A DNA stretch of 64,000 nt from Daedaleopsis sinensis (Eukaryota; Basidiomycota; Agaricomycetes; Polyporales; Polyporaceae): positions 1,674,001 through 1,738,000 of the forward strand of contig CM066302.1 in the NCBI GenBank assembly GCA_033807695.1, read 5' to 3'. Made by a program: the position numbers and the translations under genes. Positions 1 to 11,458 of the stretch are shown here, one piece after another. The notes beneath the pieces were generated by a model. The model was not told the origin of the DNA. It saw only the letters and a list, made by a program, of their open reading frames with translations, and searched no databases. The number at the start of each line of letters is the position of its first letter. Positions within the stretch are counted from its first letter, which is position 1.

Positions 1-2
1 TG

Positions 3-161
3 TGCAAGCTGAGATTGAGGATGATCTCCATGCATGTGGAGGGGTTCTTCTTGGTCCAAGAACGGACAGTGGAGGAGTTCAGGGAGCTGGGTGACCTTGC
101 CGGATGCGATGGGCCACAGATCCTGATGGACAAGCACAGCGTGCACCAAATGGACTACTAG
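3..161 (+). CDS. possible 3' end of an unidentified gene
   Basis: A reading frame open from the window edge runs for about 52 codons to a TAG at 159-161. It is rich in charged residues and ends in HSVHQMDY. I do not recognise it. It could be the C-terminus of a gene starting upstream or a chance frame; nothing downstream continues it. Confidence 0.22.
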   Translation, partial: CKLRLRMISMHVEGFFLVQERTVEEFRELGDLAGCDGPQILMDKHSVHQMDY

Positions 162-3100
162 TGTAGTTGGTATCATGTCACCATGGTTGGTTTGGTTTGG
201 ATGGTTTGGTTTGAGGGTTTGGTTCAGTTCATGTGGTGTCAATCAGGGGCCACAGTTTGGTTCGTTGGGGTGCATGGTAATCAGGGGCGGCAGTTCAGTT
301 CGGGGTACTCGCTCTCTTCCAGCCACTTCAACTATCTATCATATGCCATAAGACCGTGTGACTGGCCTGAATGCTGGACCATCACAAAGTCACTTGAAGG
401 AAATAAGGGACGGACCGTTGTACTGAGCGGTCCCCACATGGACATGTAAGTATTTACCCAGTGATTTCTCTTCCCTGACTTGTCAGCACACAATGTACCG
501 CAGTGGTTGCTCCCTGCTAAGCAGGCCCCACAAAGACTAACAACCTCATTTTGAGTGTTGGTGACTTGTAAGTAACAGTTACTATGTGACTACTGCGGTC
601 TTGCTCATACCACACAGTGTTCATATATATATCGAGGAAGGCCATCCTCTCGCCAAGATTGAAGCCGTCCATGTTCAGGAGGATCAGACCTACAAGCGCA
701 CTCTCCTCACAATCACCTAGTGCTAGAACCACACCACCTTGTTGATCACAATGCCAAGCCCATTGGACTCACTGCTAAGTGGCTACTGGATGACATGGGT
801 GCATATGAATATGTCCATTTACGCCAACCTGAACTCATTATTTTCGGAAGTGTCATCAATAACCTTGGCACCCTGCCCCTTCTCAATCTCCCAGGTCAAC
901 CTGCCTTCCTGTCCCTGCATTCTCAGCTAACCTGAAGTCTTTCACAATTGACACCACATATCCCCCCATCTGCACCAATGATTGCCAGCACCAAGCACTG
1001 TTACAAACCCAACACTGATGTCTTGCGCTACTGCAAGATTTGCAGCAGGTGGTATCATGAGGGGTGTGTCGTCCTATGCACCCCTATTTCTAACCTTCTG
1101 CCTCAATTGGTGAACAAGCAACTGAGGAAGCTGTAGTGTTTGCGCAAATCACCAACAGCCCCATTATACCCAGCAATATGACGGAGTATGCTGTGTTTGC
1201 CACACAGGCACACCAGTTTACGAACAACAACATCCCTACCAGAAATGGTGCCTTCAGAACATGGCTTGTGCACAACCTCAGTGTTACTCGTGGCTGCCAG
1301 GTTGATAAATAGGAGGTTGTGCAGGGCCTCCTTCATGTGGCGCCCCCGCTGCCTTCACATGATCTGAACTCTTGAACAATGTCCTTGAGAATGTATTAAG
1401 GCTGCTCATGCACAAATATATCTCATTGCAAACCCACAAAGTGTGTATGGGCCGACATCCCGGCTGCTAGGTGTCAAGATTGAGCATGACTGGTCAAAGT
1501 GTTCTCTCTTCATCTTGCAGTGCCAGTACACTGTCGATATCCTCAAGTGTTACGGCTTGGCAGACTGCAATCATGCCCATGGACCCTGGCCTTCGTCTCA
1601 GTGCAGAGATGGCTCCCTCCACTCCTGTTGAATGCGCACAATGCAGGACATCCCCTACAACAAAGCAGTTGGCTTGCTCTTCTACCTTGCTGTTGAAACA
1701 CTTCCAGATGTTACACGCACTGTGGGCAACCTGACAGTCCCATGCGAGAAAGTGCCCTCCAACTGTTATGGTCTTCACAGGGGTGTAGACCATGTGTAAC
1801 TGCCTGGAAGGTTGTATGCTGGCAGCTACTTAGCCAGGACAGATGTGTTCAGAGAAGACCATAGTACTCACAAGACTGCACCTGGGCGTAAGACAAGAGA
1901 GGTGATGTGGAAGTGCTTTTGGAGTTGTGCTGGATCCGACAACTGATTGAAGTTGGTGGCATACTGCAGGGCTTCCTGGAGCTCGCATCCTGTCTTCACC
2001 CAAAGAGTTGCAGGGATCCAAATCTTAGCCCTACTGCATTGAAACCCAGGTGAGGTGGCCACTCCAGTAGTGTCATGATGTTGATAGGTTACAAACTCTC
2101 CTGTTGTTGTCAGTGCCCAGTTGGAGAAACACATAGTGTCTGAGGGAATTGAGTATCCACTGCTGTGTAAGAGTGTTGCTTGTAATTGTGAAGGTGCAGG
2201 CAAGTTGTCTTCATAGGCTATTCCCTGTGTGCTTTTGACAGCAGCTTCGTTGTCTAGTAAGTTACTGCAAGTTCTGTTAATGGTATCTCATAAGACTTGA
2301 TGTGCCCTCACACATGTTGTCAGTGGTGAGTGCGAAGAAATCTTCAATGGTGCCTGACTAATACTTATATTAGTTCACCATTAAAGCATAGTAGCAGAGA
2401 GTGAATGCAATTTATTGTGGCTGTGCAGTCTTGCTGGTCGGTGCGGCATAGAGCATCTACTCGATGGAGGCGTTGGCATGGTCTGTGTGGGTGAGGCAAG
2501 TGTGTGACCAGGGAGATAGTATGTGTGGTATTTGCAGAGGTGAGTTATGAGTGATATCATCAGGCCTGCCTCTGATCACACTGATATTGCAGGTTTGGGA
2601 GACCTATTCCTTCTGACAGTGCCTTACACACCATAACCGGTGAGATATGGGATGCACTATCAGGGGGAAACCTGCATACTGATTGTGCATTGTATCTAGA
2701 TCAATGTGGTATGTACTGATCTGAGGAGTAGTATAGTACATGCACTGCATACAAAAATGATCATATTGATTCATCAGGAATTGAGCGAGGTATACCCCGT
2801 ACGATATTAGAGGTAGGGTAGGAGGAGCACCTGTGCGTATCCAAGGTTCCCGTGGACAGATTAGCATGTATAAAGGTTTATAAATACCCTTTTCAATGGG
2901 TACCCTGTACACGGTGGTGCACCCACTGGTTACACCAATATAAGGCATTTAGTACCCCATTAAAGTGACCCTTTCTACCTACTACAGTGCACTGAGTAGA
3001 GGAGAATATACCCACATATTGTGCAGGGTAGTAGCCATGTAATATTCAAGCATACTACAATGTTAATGAAGGGAATCCATCAAGAAATGAGGGAGGTATG

Positions 3101-3258
3101 AGGTGAGGAAGTGGGCTCCCCTAGGGTAGCCCAGCCACCTACCTGCCTGATTGAGGTAATAAGGCAAGGGAAAAGGCGCTAAGTAAGCACCCAGTGGTGC
3201 AGTATTGATCCTAGGACAGTAGATAAAATGAGCAAGCAATCAGTAGATATAAGATGTT

Positions 3259-3276
3259 GTTATCTAAATAGATAAC
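3259..3276. repeat. 18-bp palindrome (GTTATCT arms)
   Basis: Arms GTTATCT and AGATAAC are separated by AAAT. It resembles the larger ATCTA/TAGAT palindrome about 600 bp downstream, and the two could be ends or internal parts of a small non-autonomous element. No target duplication was identified. Confidence 0.5.
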
Positions 3277-3853
3277 TGGCATGTTGCATCATTTGAGTTT
3301 AAAGGGACTATTTTCACTAGTCGAATATCCGTGCATCCCCGCACACTGGCGGGCGGAACATTGTTCGCGCACGAACATGCCCCTTTTAGACATCTGCCCT
3401 TGCATCGGTGTCACCACTGCCACTTTCGGACATCCGCTGCACATCAACATCACAACTTCCGCATTGAGTCAGCCGCCGCACGTTTGGCACATCCACTGTC
3501 AGCCGCTGCACTATAGTAAGCGAGGACGAGCGAGAGGAAAGAACTTCACTCTTTCCCTCTCCCCACTCGCTTGCTAGGTGAGCTCAGCAATTCAGAGTTG
3601 CGCGCCGCACACGGCCCTGCACTCTTTTTCAACTGGTGTTTGTTAACTGCCCAGAACATATTCTTGGCTGGTGCACCTGTTTTATTGACTGCCCTGCACC
3701 CTTTTCCCACTAGTTTCATTGACTGCCCTGCATCCTTTATCAACCAATGTACCAGCTTAAATAACTGCACTGTGCCCTTTTCTGACCAGTGACTGTGACA
3801 CTTTATAATTGTGCCCTGGACAGTTAAAATGGACAGACTCAATCTAAATAGCT

Positions 3854-3875
3854 CAGTAATCTATTTAGATTACTG
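3854..3875. repeat. 22-bp perfect palindrome (CAGTAATCTAT arms)
   Basis: The half-site CAGTAATCTAT is followed directly by its reverse complement. The same bases can also pair as an 11-bp hairpin with the copy of AATCTAAATAG at 3841-3851. The region is AT-rich and non-coding. It may be an element terminus or a cruciform-prone site; the function is unknown. Confidence 0.6.
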
Positions 3876-5889
3876 CTTTTTGTCCATTTATAGAACTGCC
3901 TACACAGATAAAAGATAGAATGAGTGTTCTGGCCGGCCAGTAGTGTAGGTGTTTATATAAGAAGTGATGACTACAGGTGGCCAATATGTGTGAGCAACAC
4001 TCCACGGCGCAAGATATTGCTAATGTGTGGGGGAGGGGCCGGTTGTCGAGATGTGCTCTACAGCATCCAGGTCCAACATGGGGGGGGCCAAGAGCTCACG
4101 AGATCTTGCTCAACAACATGAAAGAGGGTGCAGATGGGCACAGAAAGGAAGTGAGAACAAGGTGGGGGAGTGCGCTTACCCGACACAATATGTCTGCTTG
4201 CTGTGCTGGTTTGTGAAGGTGGTGGACACTTGAGCTCCCTAGCAGCAGTCCCCAAGGAGGTCTCAACAAAGCTCCTGTCTGCTGGAGGGAGTGAATTTTG
4301 GGACAGCTGTGAGTTGTCTTTACCACCGTCCACTCTAGACACATTGCAGCATGGCAGCATTGGGCAGCAGAGTGACACCACAGCATGCGCTCACCTGGCC
4401 AGCCATTGTGCAAGTCATTATCCATTTTCTCGATCTGGTCAATCTAGTTGGGGTGCATCCAGAGTCCGAGGGGAGGGCCAGTGTGCTGAGTTGGGAGACT
4501 AGTCAAAGAAGAGGTAGGGGCTTGTAAAGCCATTGCCTATTATGACACTTATGTAAGTGGGTGCCATTTTGTAGCACTCACACATATTACTGCCATGCCA
4601 GGTGCCAATCCGCTTTTCTTGAGACTGCTACAACAAGTCCTCCCAGAGACCACGCTGCACGCAAGTGTGGAGTCTCCAGGTTGTGCAATGGGCTCTCCTT
4701 GATATATCTCAGTGCAAGGCCACACATTTTGAGATGAGGGGAGCCCAGAAAAGATGTAGGAGCTTGCTCCCCCATCTTCTGCAGAACATCTCTGAGACCT
4801 CAGTCAGCAGGTGCAAGCTTGTCCTCCACTCCAGGCCTTGCTGCCCACACACAGGATGAGAATGTTAGACTGTCTATGAGAAAACCTCCATCATGGGCGG
4901 CAGCTCCTCAGGTTCCTTCACAGGACCTGACTGCGTGCAAAACCTTTTACCCATCCACTAACACCAGTCTCCACCATAGTTACCATCGCTACCTTCTACT
5001 AGCATCATCCTCTGTCTGGCCCTTTCGCATGTGGCTGACATTATCTAAGTGCAAGACCATCCCTGACTCCAGTGAGCCAGCCAAAGGTGTGTGACTCCAT
5101 CATATTCATTCACCCCTTCCTCATACCTTTATTGGTCGACCACATGGGCTCTTTCTGGTGTGCTGGCAGATGGCAGCTTGGTTGCCAACAGGAAGGTGTC
5201 AGCAACCTTGCCCTGCATCCTGGACACTGACAGCTCCCCCTGAACATGAGAGTCCACAGTGCATTGTGTGACCCAATGCAACTCATCATCTATTTTTTAG
5301 CAGATTTTTAGGGCTGGTTCCAAAGCGGTTACACACTGCAAGGCAACAATGTTGTGACCTCAAGCCAATGAGGCATAAGTACCAGGCTGGTCCCCTGATG
5401 CCCCACTTCCCTCAACCCCTCCCATAGCCACTCATTGAGAGGCTGCTTTGCTCAATGTGGTAGTGTATGCAAGACCATGCCTATAAAACTTCAAGGCACT
5501 TCTCTATGCATAGGGGCTTGAGTGCAAAAATAGGCAAGCATTGTATCAGGGTTGCTTCCCAACCATTTCACAAACCAATCTGACCCTCTACCCGGACCTA
5601 GCACCAAGCACTGAGACCGGTTAGAAGACACACATGATATCTTGAGATTGATACCTCTCTTATGGTCACTGAGAAGACCATTCCCACAAGTGCAAATGTG
5701 CAGGAGCCCAACCATCCCCTGGCCAACCCTCAATTGAGATCAAGATGGCCTAAGCAATTACTATGTTAAATACACTCAAATACAAGTCAGGCAGTTTATG
5801 AAGCACACCCCCATAATCAAAACCATGAAAACTTTTGCCAATCTGGAGATGGTGGCATGACACAAAGGCACTGTCCTCCCTGAGCTCCT

Positions 5890-6965
5890 TCAACAGTGTG
5901 ACAATGAGCTCTTGCAGCTGCCTATGTCACCTTACAGTCACATCTACAAAGACACCAACAGCTTGACTTTGGCTGCCTACTTTGGATACCAGCCCGATGC
6001 CCCGGTGAGTCTCCGTGTTTCCTTGCAATATAATGTGTCATTGACTTTTGTCTCAGAGAGGGGACAATGTAACTATCGACAACAAACTCTGATATGGAAG
6101 CGGCAAAACTGGCTGGCGGACGGTGTTTGACAGTTTTACGATAACTCAGAGTTTGTGAATGCTTATGCTAGGTCTAATGATGCAGACCCACTACATTGAT
6201 GACAAGACATGTGAGAACATGCAAGACATGTTGGTGTCCATCATCTGCTTCATTACTAGACCATGCAAGGACATCCTGATGGAGTAAGCCTGGTTTTTAA
6301 CTTGCTGTGACCCATCTGACGGGCTTCTCAAGCCTCTCATACATTCAAAGGACATTAGAGAGATACACCACCGCCCAGGCAACCACAGTCAATCATTTCT
6401 ATTACACAAGCCAGCCAGTAGCCAGCATGCTTGTGGAGATGTTCAAAGTGGTGTTCCCAGAGGAGTATGAGCGCTATCAGGAGGCCTTTAAAGCTGGCAA
6501 ATGGCTCTTGATGGACACCAGCCCATGGATTAGAAGGGCCCAGTCATGTTGGGATGGCCTACCATCTCCTTTGATTGCCGCCAATATCAGGGAGGAGCAC
6601 TCGAGTTACCTCAGCTCAAAGTGCGCCTGCAGTGAGTACAGATCAAATTCTGCCAACTTTTGGCCACACAATATGCTTACACTTCTACTAGGTATGGGCC
6701 TGGCACCATGCTCTTGTCTCAATCATGGGTCCTGGCTCATTGAGTGTTGGACTGGCTTGCCTTTCTATGTCACAAGGACCCGGCAACTGGTTGCACTTCT
6801 GGCCACATCAGGAGCATTTTTTTCTTCCCAGAAAGCACACTCAGACCACTGAAAGGGAAGCCAGAGCTGTGGGGCCAGAAGGCAAACTACAGGGAGAGAC
6901 AGAAGCAAAAGCGGCACAACAGCAACAAGGGTGAGGAAGGGTTGGGGCCCAGCCACTCTACGTAG
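5890..6965 (+). pseudogene. broken 2-oxoglutarate/Fe(II) oxygenase-like gene
   Basis: Pieces in different frames match the layout of a basidiomycete 2OG-Fe(II) oxygenase. A segment FPEEYERYQEAFKAG (about 6450-6495) is followed by PW-x2-RA. After a frame change comes QYQGGALELPQL (about 6575-6610), then an intron with a GTGAGT donor and CTACTAG acceptor, then YGPGTMLL and VLAH. This is the usual order of a GG-x-LxxP strand, a Y-x-PG strand and the distal metal-binding His. The N-terminal H-x-D metal motif, expected between PW-x2-RA and the GG strand, is missing, so that stretch seems deleted. A stop follows VLAH before LDW. The gene is therefore dead. The assignment to this superfamily is an inference from motif order; the substrate is unknown. 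Confidence 0.55.
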
Positions 6966-7174
6966 CATGGTCAAAGAGTTTTGGGGAGGTTCGTGATACG
7001 ACAGAATATAGTCTGAGGTTTTGACTAGTTAAGGATCCGGGAGAACAATGTTATCAGTGCCGTCATCTTTCCTCCGGGACTGTTGTCTCTTCATCTTCAT
7101 TGCATGATGGGGAAGGCGACTGAGGGGTCATAGATGGGGGAGGGCCAACGGAGGCCAAGCATCTGCGGGAGTGT

Positions 7175-7390
7175 GCCGATGTGGCTCCGACTGAAGGGCT
7201 ACATACACGCAACGCAGATCAACCATGCTTCACCTTTTTGGTCTTGGGCTCCTGGCCATTGTCGTCTGGGGAAATCACAGAGGTGGAGCGTTTACAGTCC
7301 TGAGTGGACTTTGCTCCGACGGAAGAGCTACGTGCATGGGACCGGGATTAACTATGCTTGGGGTTTTTCTTGCAGTGGCTCCTAGGCCTC
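7175..7390. repeat. imperfect direct duplication
   Basis: Two segments of about 80 bp, near 7175-7257 and 7309-7390, share GCTCCGAC, a GC(A/T)(A/C)ATG-like core and GGCTCCT(G/A)GGCC ends with many substitutions and small gaps. It is an old tandem duplication of unknown meaning and does not preserve an obvious reading frame. Confidence 0.4.
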
Positions 7391-7426
7391 AACATTGCTT
7401 GGGGGAATGACCGAACGAGATCTCCC

Positions 7427-8133
7427 TCACCGGCGCTTAGTGGGAACACCACTACCAGCTCCCGATGCATCTGTACCACCCGCTGGTATAGTAGGAGCTG
7501 CGGAGACAATCGGAGGAGTGGAGTGAGAGGTCGACACAGCGAGAGCTGCGAGATCTTTTGCACCAGTGGGATTGGGGTGGGGATCAGGATCACCCGGGGT
7601 GGACGTGAGGTGTTCCATGGTGTGAGGTGCAGATGGGGGATGAGGGGTAACTAGCGTATTTATTAGTATAGTCGTGCCTTCAATAGATCTGAAGCAGCTC
7701 ACCGGGTTTGACCTACCAAATGTTGCGAAGCTGATCCTCGGGGATGTACTTCAGAGGGCCCTCATCGTTCACCACATAGATCAGATGTCCAAGAGGGGCA
7801 CCCATAGGAATGGCCTCAGCATCCACAGTATTACTGCTATTGTGCGTGGCAAGGTTGTACTGGTGAACAGCCCCCATAACGAACACAGGGATCTCGATGA
7901 AGTGCGCACTGTTGAACTCGCGCATGAGGTACTTCAGATCTTTGAAAAGTGCTTGTTCCAACGAGCACTCGCAGAAGAGTCGATTGGAGGACGGGCTCAA
8001 AACATGTAGTACAGCCTGCTACAAATCTCTCGAGCTGCAACAATTTGGTTGGTGGTGGGGGAAGGAGCCCGAGATCTTGGCTTGGACTGGGAGGCAGGAT
8101 TGGGGGGACCGGGAAGTCTTGGGTAGTAGACAT
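7427..8133 (-). CDS. weak hypothetical gene, minus strand
   Basis: An ATG at 8133 opens a Pro/Ser-rich start (MSTTQDFPVPP...), with a change of frame, by intron or indel, into about 95 well-composed codons (7713-8000) containing CECSLEQALFKDL and a C-terminal IYVVNDEGPLKYIP. A Thr/Pro-rich segment near 7430-7610 may be a further exon. I do not recognise a family. It could be a decayed gene or a gag-like protein. It is divergent from the plus-strand frame that begins at 8408. Confidence 0.3.
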
Positions 8134-8407
8134 CTTGAAGAGAGAGATGCAGAGAGAGAGGTGTAGGGACTTGGGGAGCAATAAACTGGAGGGCTGGGGT
8201 TAGGATATTGAGCCGAGAGTCACTATTCAACGTTCGGTTGACGACTTACACGGCTTGGGCGAACTATTAGGTGCCCCAATGTCACGTGGCTGAGGGAGTT
8301 GAACTTGGTTCAACTGTTTCAAGTTTATCTCCCAATAGCATTGTCATGTCTACAATAACTCCACTCCTTCAAAGCTTGATTATTCAACAAATATCAGTCC
8401 AGGCACA

Positions 8408-9814
8408 ATGCCAGCAGCTCGACGTGGCAGAGGTCATCAGCCTACTCACGATTGTGGGTCTACACGGAGTCAGGGCTCCACTCGGGGTCAAGGGTTCACC
8501 TGGGGTTGTGGTACAGCACACCAGACAAGGAAACGGTCCCAAAGTCCTTCCTCCGAGTCTTTTTCATTCTCGTTTTTGTCAACACAAGGTCAGGGAGCAT
8601 TACAGACTACATACTTACACAGCTACAGTATCCACTGACAATCGGCACAGATGAGCTGCTAAATTGGAGCCTCCCACCGGTCCCGAGCCTACAATCGAAC
8701 CAGGGGGCATCAATCCAAGGTGAAATGAACAGTTTGATAGATCAATTGAGCTCCCTAAGCTAACAATGTGCCTAGATCTTGATTTCTATCGGCGATGCTC
8801 CCGTGATGTCCGGATTTGCTCGCCCACACAGAGCACGAGCAGTTCGATTGCATCACCAACAAGAGAGGCCACCCAGGAGCCTGATCCCTCAGCTGAGGCC
8901 CAGGCGTTGTTGGCAATGGAGGATGAGAGGAGACGGATCCGAGAGGTGCTGCACCAGTACTCTACCTCAGATGCCGCCTTCTGGGAAGCAGCTACGGACA
9001 AGATGCTGATGGACTTAGGGCTATGGACACCTCAGCCGAGTGGCTCCAACTGTACCCCTTCCCTACATTGAGTGGCTAGTTGGTCTATGTCGCCACCACA
9101 AGATAACATCAGGCCGAGGACCACCGTGGCTGACCAAGTTCCTTCCAACAATCAGAGTCTCAGCGACTCAGACAACGATATCCCACCTCCTCCCCCAGTT
9201 GGCGAGTGATTCTACATGGACGATGACCCACCTCATTGTGTACCCACACCCTGCAGCATCCCCCCAACACCAAGTATAACTCCGATAAAAGCTATGCACC
9301 GTGTACATTGGCGGAGCCCTTGGGTTTCTCTGACAGTGATGATGATTTTCCCCCTCCCCCACCCGCCAGCGAGGTTTGGACAGAAGATGACTTGGGGTCC
9401 ACTACCGACGTGTCTGGCACAGCCGTCGAAGACATTGACAGAGATCATAGGCCAATTTGGCACGTGGGCAAAAGATGCGATAGGAGCACCGGGGAGAGAA
9501 CAGAGGTGGTGTTTGGGAGCCAGGTCCCAAAGTGCGACACTCGCAGCAACGTGGGTCTTGAGCCTGGTCTCTTCAGCTCCGTCTTCACGCCTGTGTCTAT
9601 GGATGCTCGGAAGGGTGAAGATTGCTTGGTTGAAGAATTAGAAGAGCTGCAATCTGAGGTCGGCTACATCACACAGCAGAAGTGTCGCATACAGTATGTG
9701 CAAGACCAACTTTCCTCAACTGTAGAGGCTGGACTAGCATTGGCGCCGCAGAATTGGGAGGTGTATACCCACATACTTCGGCTCTGTGGGTTGCGTTTCC
9801 GGCAGGCTTGTTAA
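8408..9814 (+). CDS. weak hypothetical gene, plus strand
   Basis: A frame starting with ATG at 8408 encodes an Arg/Gly/Ser-rich start (MPAARRGRGHQP...) and reaches a possible GT donor after about 60 codons. Further plus-strand frames follow: an Arg/Glu-rich helical stretch (MEDERRRIREVLHQY, near 8920-8965), then an acidic/proline tract (SDSDDDFPPPPPASE, near 9330-9375) and a Glu-rich helix (EELEELQSEVGY) before a stop near 9814. The order fits a spliced gene with a disordered, partly coiled-coil protein, but not all junctions keep frame, so it may be decayed. Function unknown. Confidence 0.33.
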
Positions 9815-10243
9815 ATAATATGTATAGTGCCCTATGTACTGGCCGCATGCTCACTGTAACTTCTATTTCCACATATTGTTGGCAGTAGTCTTGAGTAAAT
9901 ACGAACGACTTCTGTCTGGGCCTGACACGGCATCCTCGGCGCTGAAAGCCATCTAGGCACCACATTGGGTCTCAGTGCCGGATGCGGTCTCGGCGCTGAT
10001 GTGTGTATAGCGCTCAATTGACATCCTGACCCTCGAAGTTTTGTGTGCCAACCAACATTGTAGCCAGTGCATCGCACAAATGCACGGATAATCCGACCTC
10101 ATCCTATTATAATTGACTACATGTTAGGAATACATCTACGACTTGTGGAGAAGGAGGCCAGGTCTGGCACGGTACGATTGATGAGTATAGTGGGCGAGTT
10201 CATTAAAATGCAATAGTTCTTGTATGTATATATAAATGATATA
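9815..10243. other. spacer before Helitron copy 1
   Basis: No gene is seen. The 3' end of the Helitron should lie here, because its last codon is at 10244 on the minus strand. I could not fix a CTRR-type terminus with the expected short hairpin by eye. Confidence 0.4.
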
Positions 10244-10849
10244 TTACAATCTAGTATAGATCGCCAGAGTCATCACATACTCCTTCTTGATAGCTTGTAG
10301 CTTTTGATAAGGTAGGTGAATGATGTTATCACTGTATGTAACATTCTCACCCATATTACCCGGAAGAGCACCATCGTGAAACCATACTCCTCCCGATTTG
10401 TCAATTATTTTACACACAAAGTGTTTTGTGAGCTCTCCAGTGGAGATGTATACTATCCCACAGAGTCTATACATCTGGTCTACTTCAGGGAAAACAATCT
10501 GATAGTCCAAGCGCATCTTGTGCCCATCAATGATGAATGAGATAAAATGAGGGCGAGCATTGTACTCCCTGTATCGCAGCATGGGATAACGGCATTGTGG
10601 GCAAGGAGTTTCTCTCTGCTGGGTTCTCAATGCATGTATCCATTTTGATGTTGTCTTCCCTCTATATGTACCCAACTTCTCTGGATTATTCTTCCATGTG
10701 TTCTCGGTACATGTCCACATTACTTGTGATGAATAGCTCTCACTAGACTTAGAATCACAGCGGCGGCAAATGTTTGTTTTAGTTAGAATGTCTTCATCTA
10801 CTGCTAGTAGTCTCTCAGCTAGCTCATAGAGATCAGTATAAGCCTTCCC
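10244..10849 (-). pseudogene. Helitron copy 1 protease-like domain, C-terminal half
   Basis: Continues in the same frame after the TGA. It has a zinc-ribbon-like pair (CRRC near 10760 and CPQCR near 10600) and then a beta-rich segment. The segment ends with HFVCKIID and VWFHDG, whose His (codon 10376-10378) matches the catalytic His position of ubiquitin-specific proteases, where a Y/W-x-x-D(D/G) box follows. Without the stop, the two halves would make a complete Cys-His enzyme. Confidence 0.6.
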
Positions 10850-11458
10850 TCATGCAGCCAACTCAGGATTCTCACAACCCAGCATATCTCTGATTTGATT
10901 TCTAGCCTGAATGATGGTCATTGTCGCCGGTGTGGCTAGAGATTGTTGGAACACCTGCTCTAGCTTGAGAAGTACATCGCTTTGTGGTGATGCCTCTGCC
11001 TTCCAAGCATCAGGACACTCTGTGTATACTGATAAGAGTATAGTCAACATGCTATCATACGCACAACTCCAATTGTCCTTGTCCCAAGGGATTCCTCTAA
11101 AGGTTTTGCCCTTAGGTGGCGGTACAGCTTTGACTTGTCTAACTTTTTTCTTTGAAGTATTGTCTATCTCATCCTCTTCCATAGAACGTTTACGTTTGGC
11201 AGTCTGCTTGGTTGCTGCATTGCTGACATTATTTAATGCTTGAGTTCCTTTCGCGCTGACAAAATTTGTTGTATCCCGTTTCACGGCCGCTTTCTTGCTT
11301 GCATCTGCATCTGCCTTGGATTGTTTAATTAAAGTCCATGGGCTATCCTCTGTTACTGGGTTCAATGGGAATGGATCCTTGTTACTCCACTGAATGGCAC
11401 TATGCATATTCTTAGGCACAAACCTTTCTCCCTTCCAACGCCTGAATGAATGGATAAG
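10850..11458 (-). pseudogene. Helitron copy 1 protease-like domain, N-terminal half
   Basis: Same frame as the helicase, between the two nonsense codons. A Lys-rich linker is followed by FRGIPWDKDNWSCAYDSM. A Trp-x-Asn/Asp-Trp-Ser-Cys-Ala-Tyr box is the catalytic-Cys motif of ubiquitin-specific-protease-like domains; the Cys codon is at 11063-11065. This half needs the next segment for its His. A TGA at 10850-10852 separates them. Such C-terminal cysteine-protease domains occur in basidiomycete Helitrons; their role (self-processing or deubiquitination) is not settled. Confidence 0.65.

Larger units (their letters stand above)
162..5889. other. decayed region without a confident gene
   Basis: Only short overlapping frames are present, several lacking an ATG. 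The one recognisable motif is at about 1000-1075 (+): Cys and His spaced as C-x2-C then W-Y-H-x2-C, like the end of a PHD-type or similar zinc finger, with no domain around it. I see no intact transposase, polymerase or RNA gene. The stretch 2,700-3,280 is AT-richer with short repeated purine tracts and looks like old mobile DNA. Confidence 0.4.

Noticed and set aside
1494..2203. minus-strand frames as a gene
   Set aside because: They overlap in different frames, lack splice structure and show no recognisable motif.
6307..6852. a real 181-residue protein starting at 6307
   Set aside because: The first codon is GTG, and conserved oxygenase strands are found by changing frame halfway, so the single frame is not the gene.
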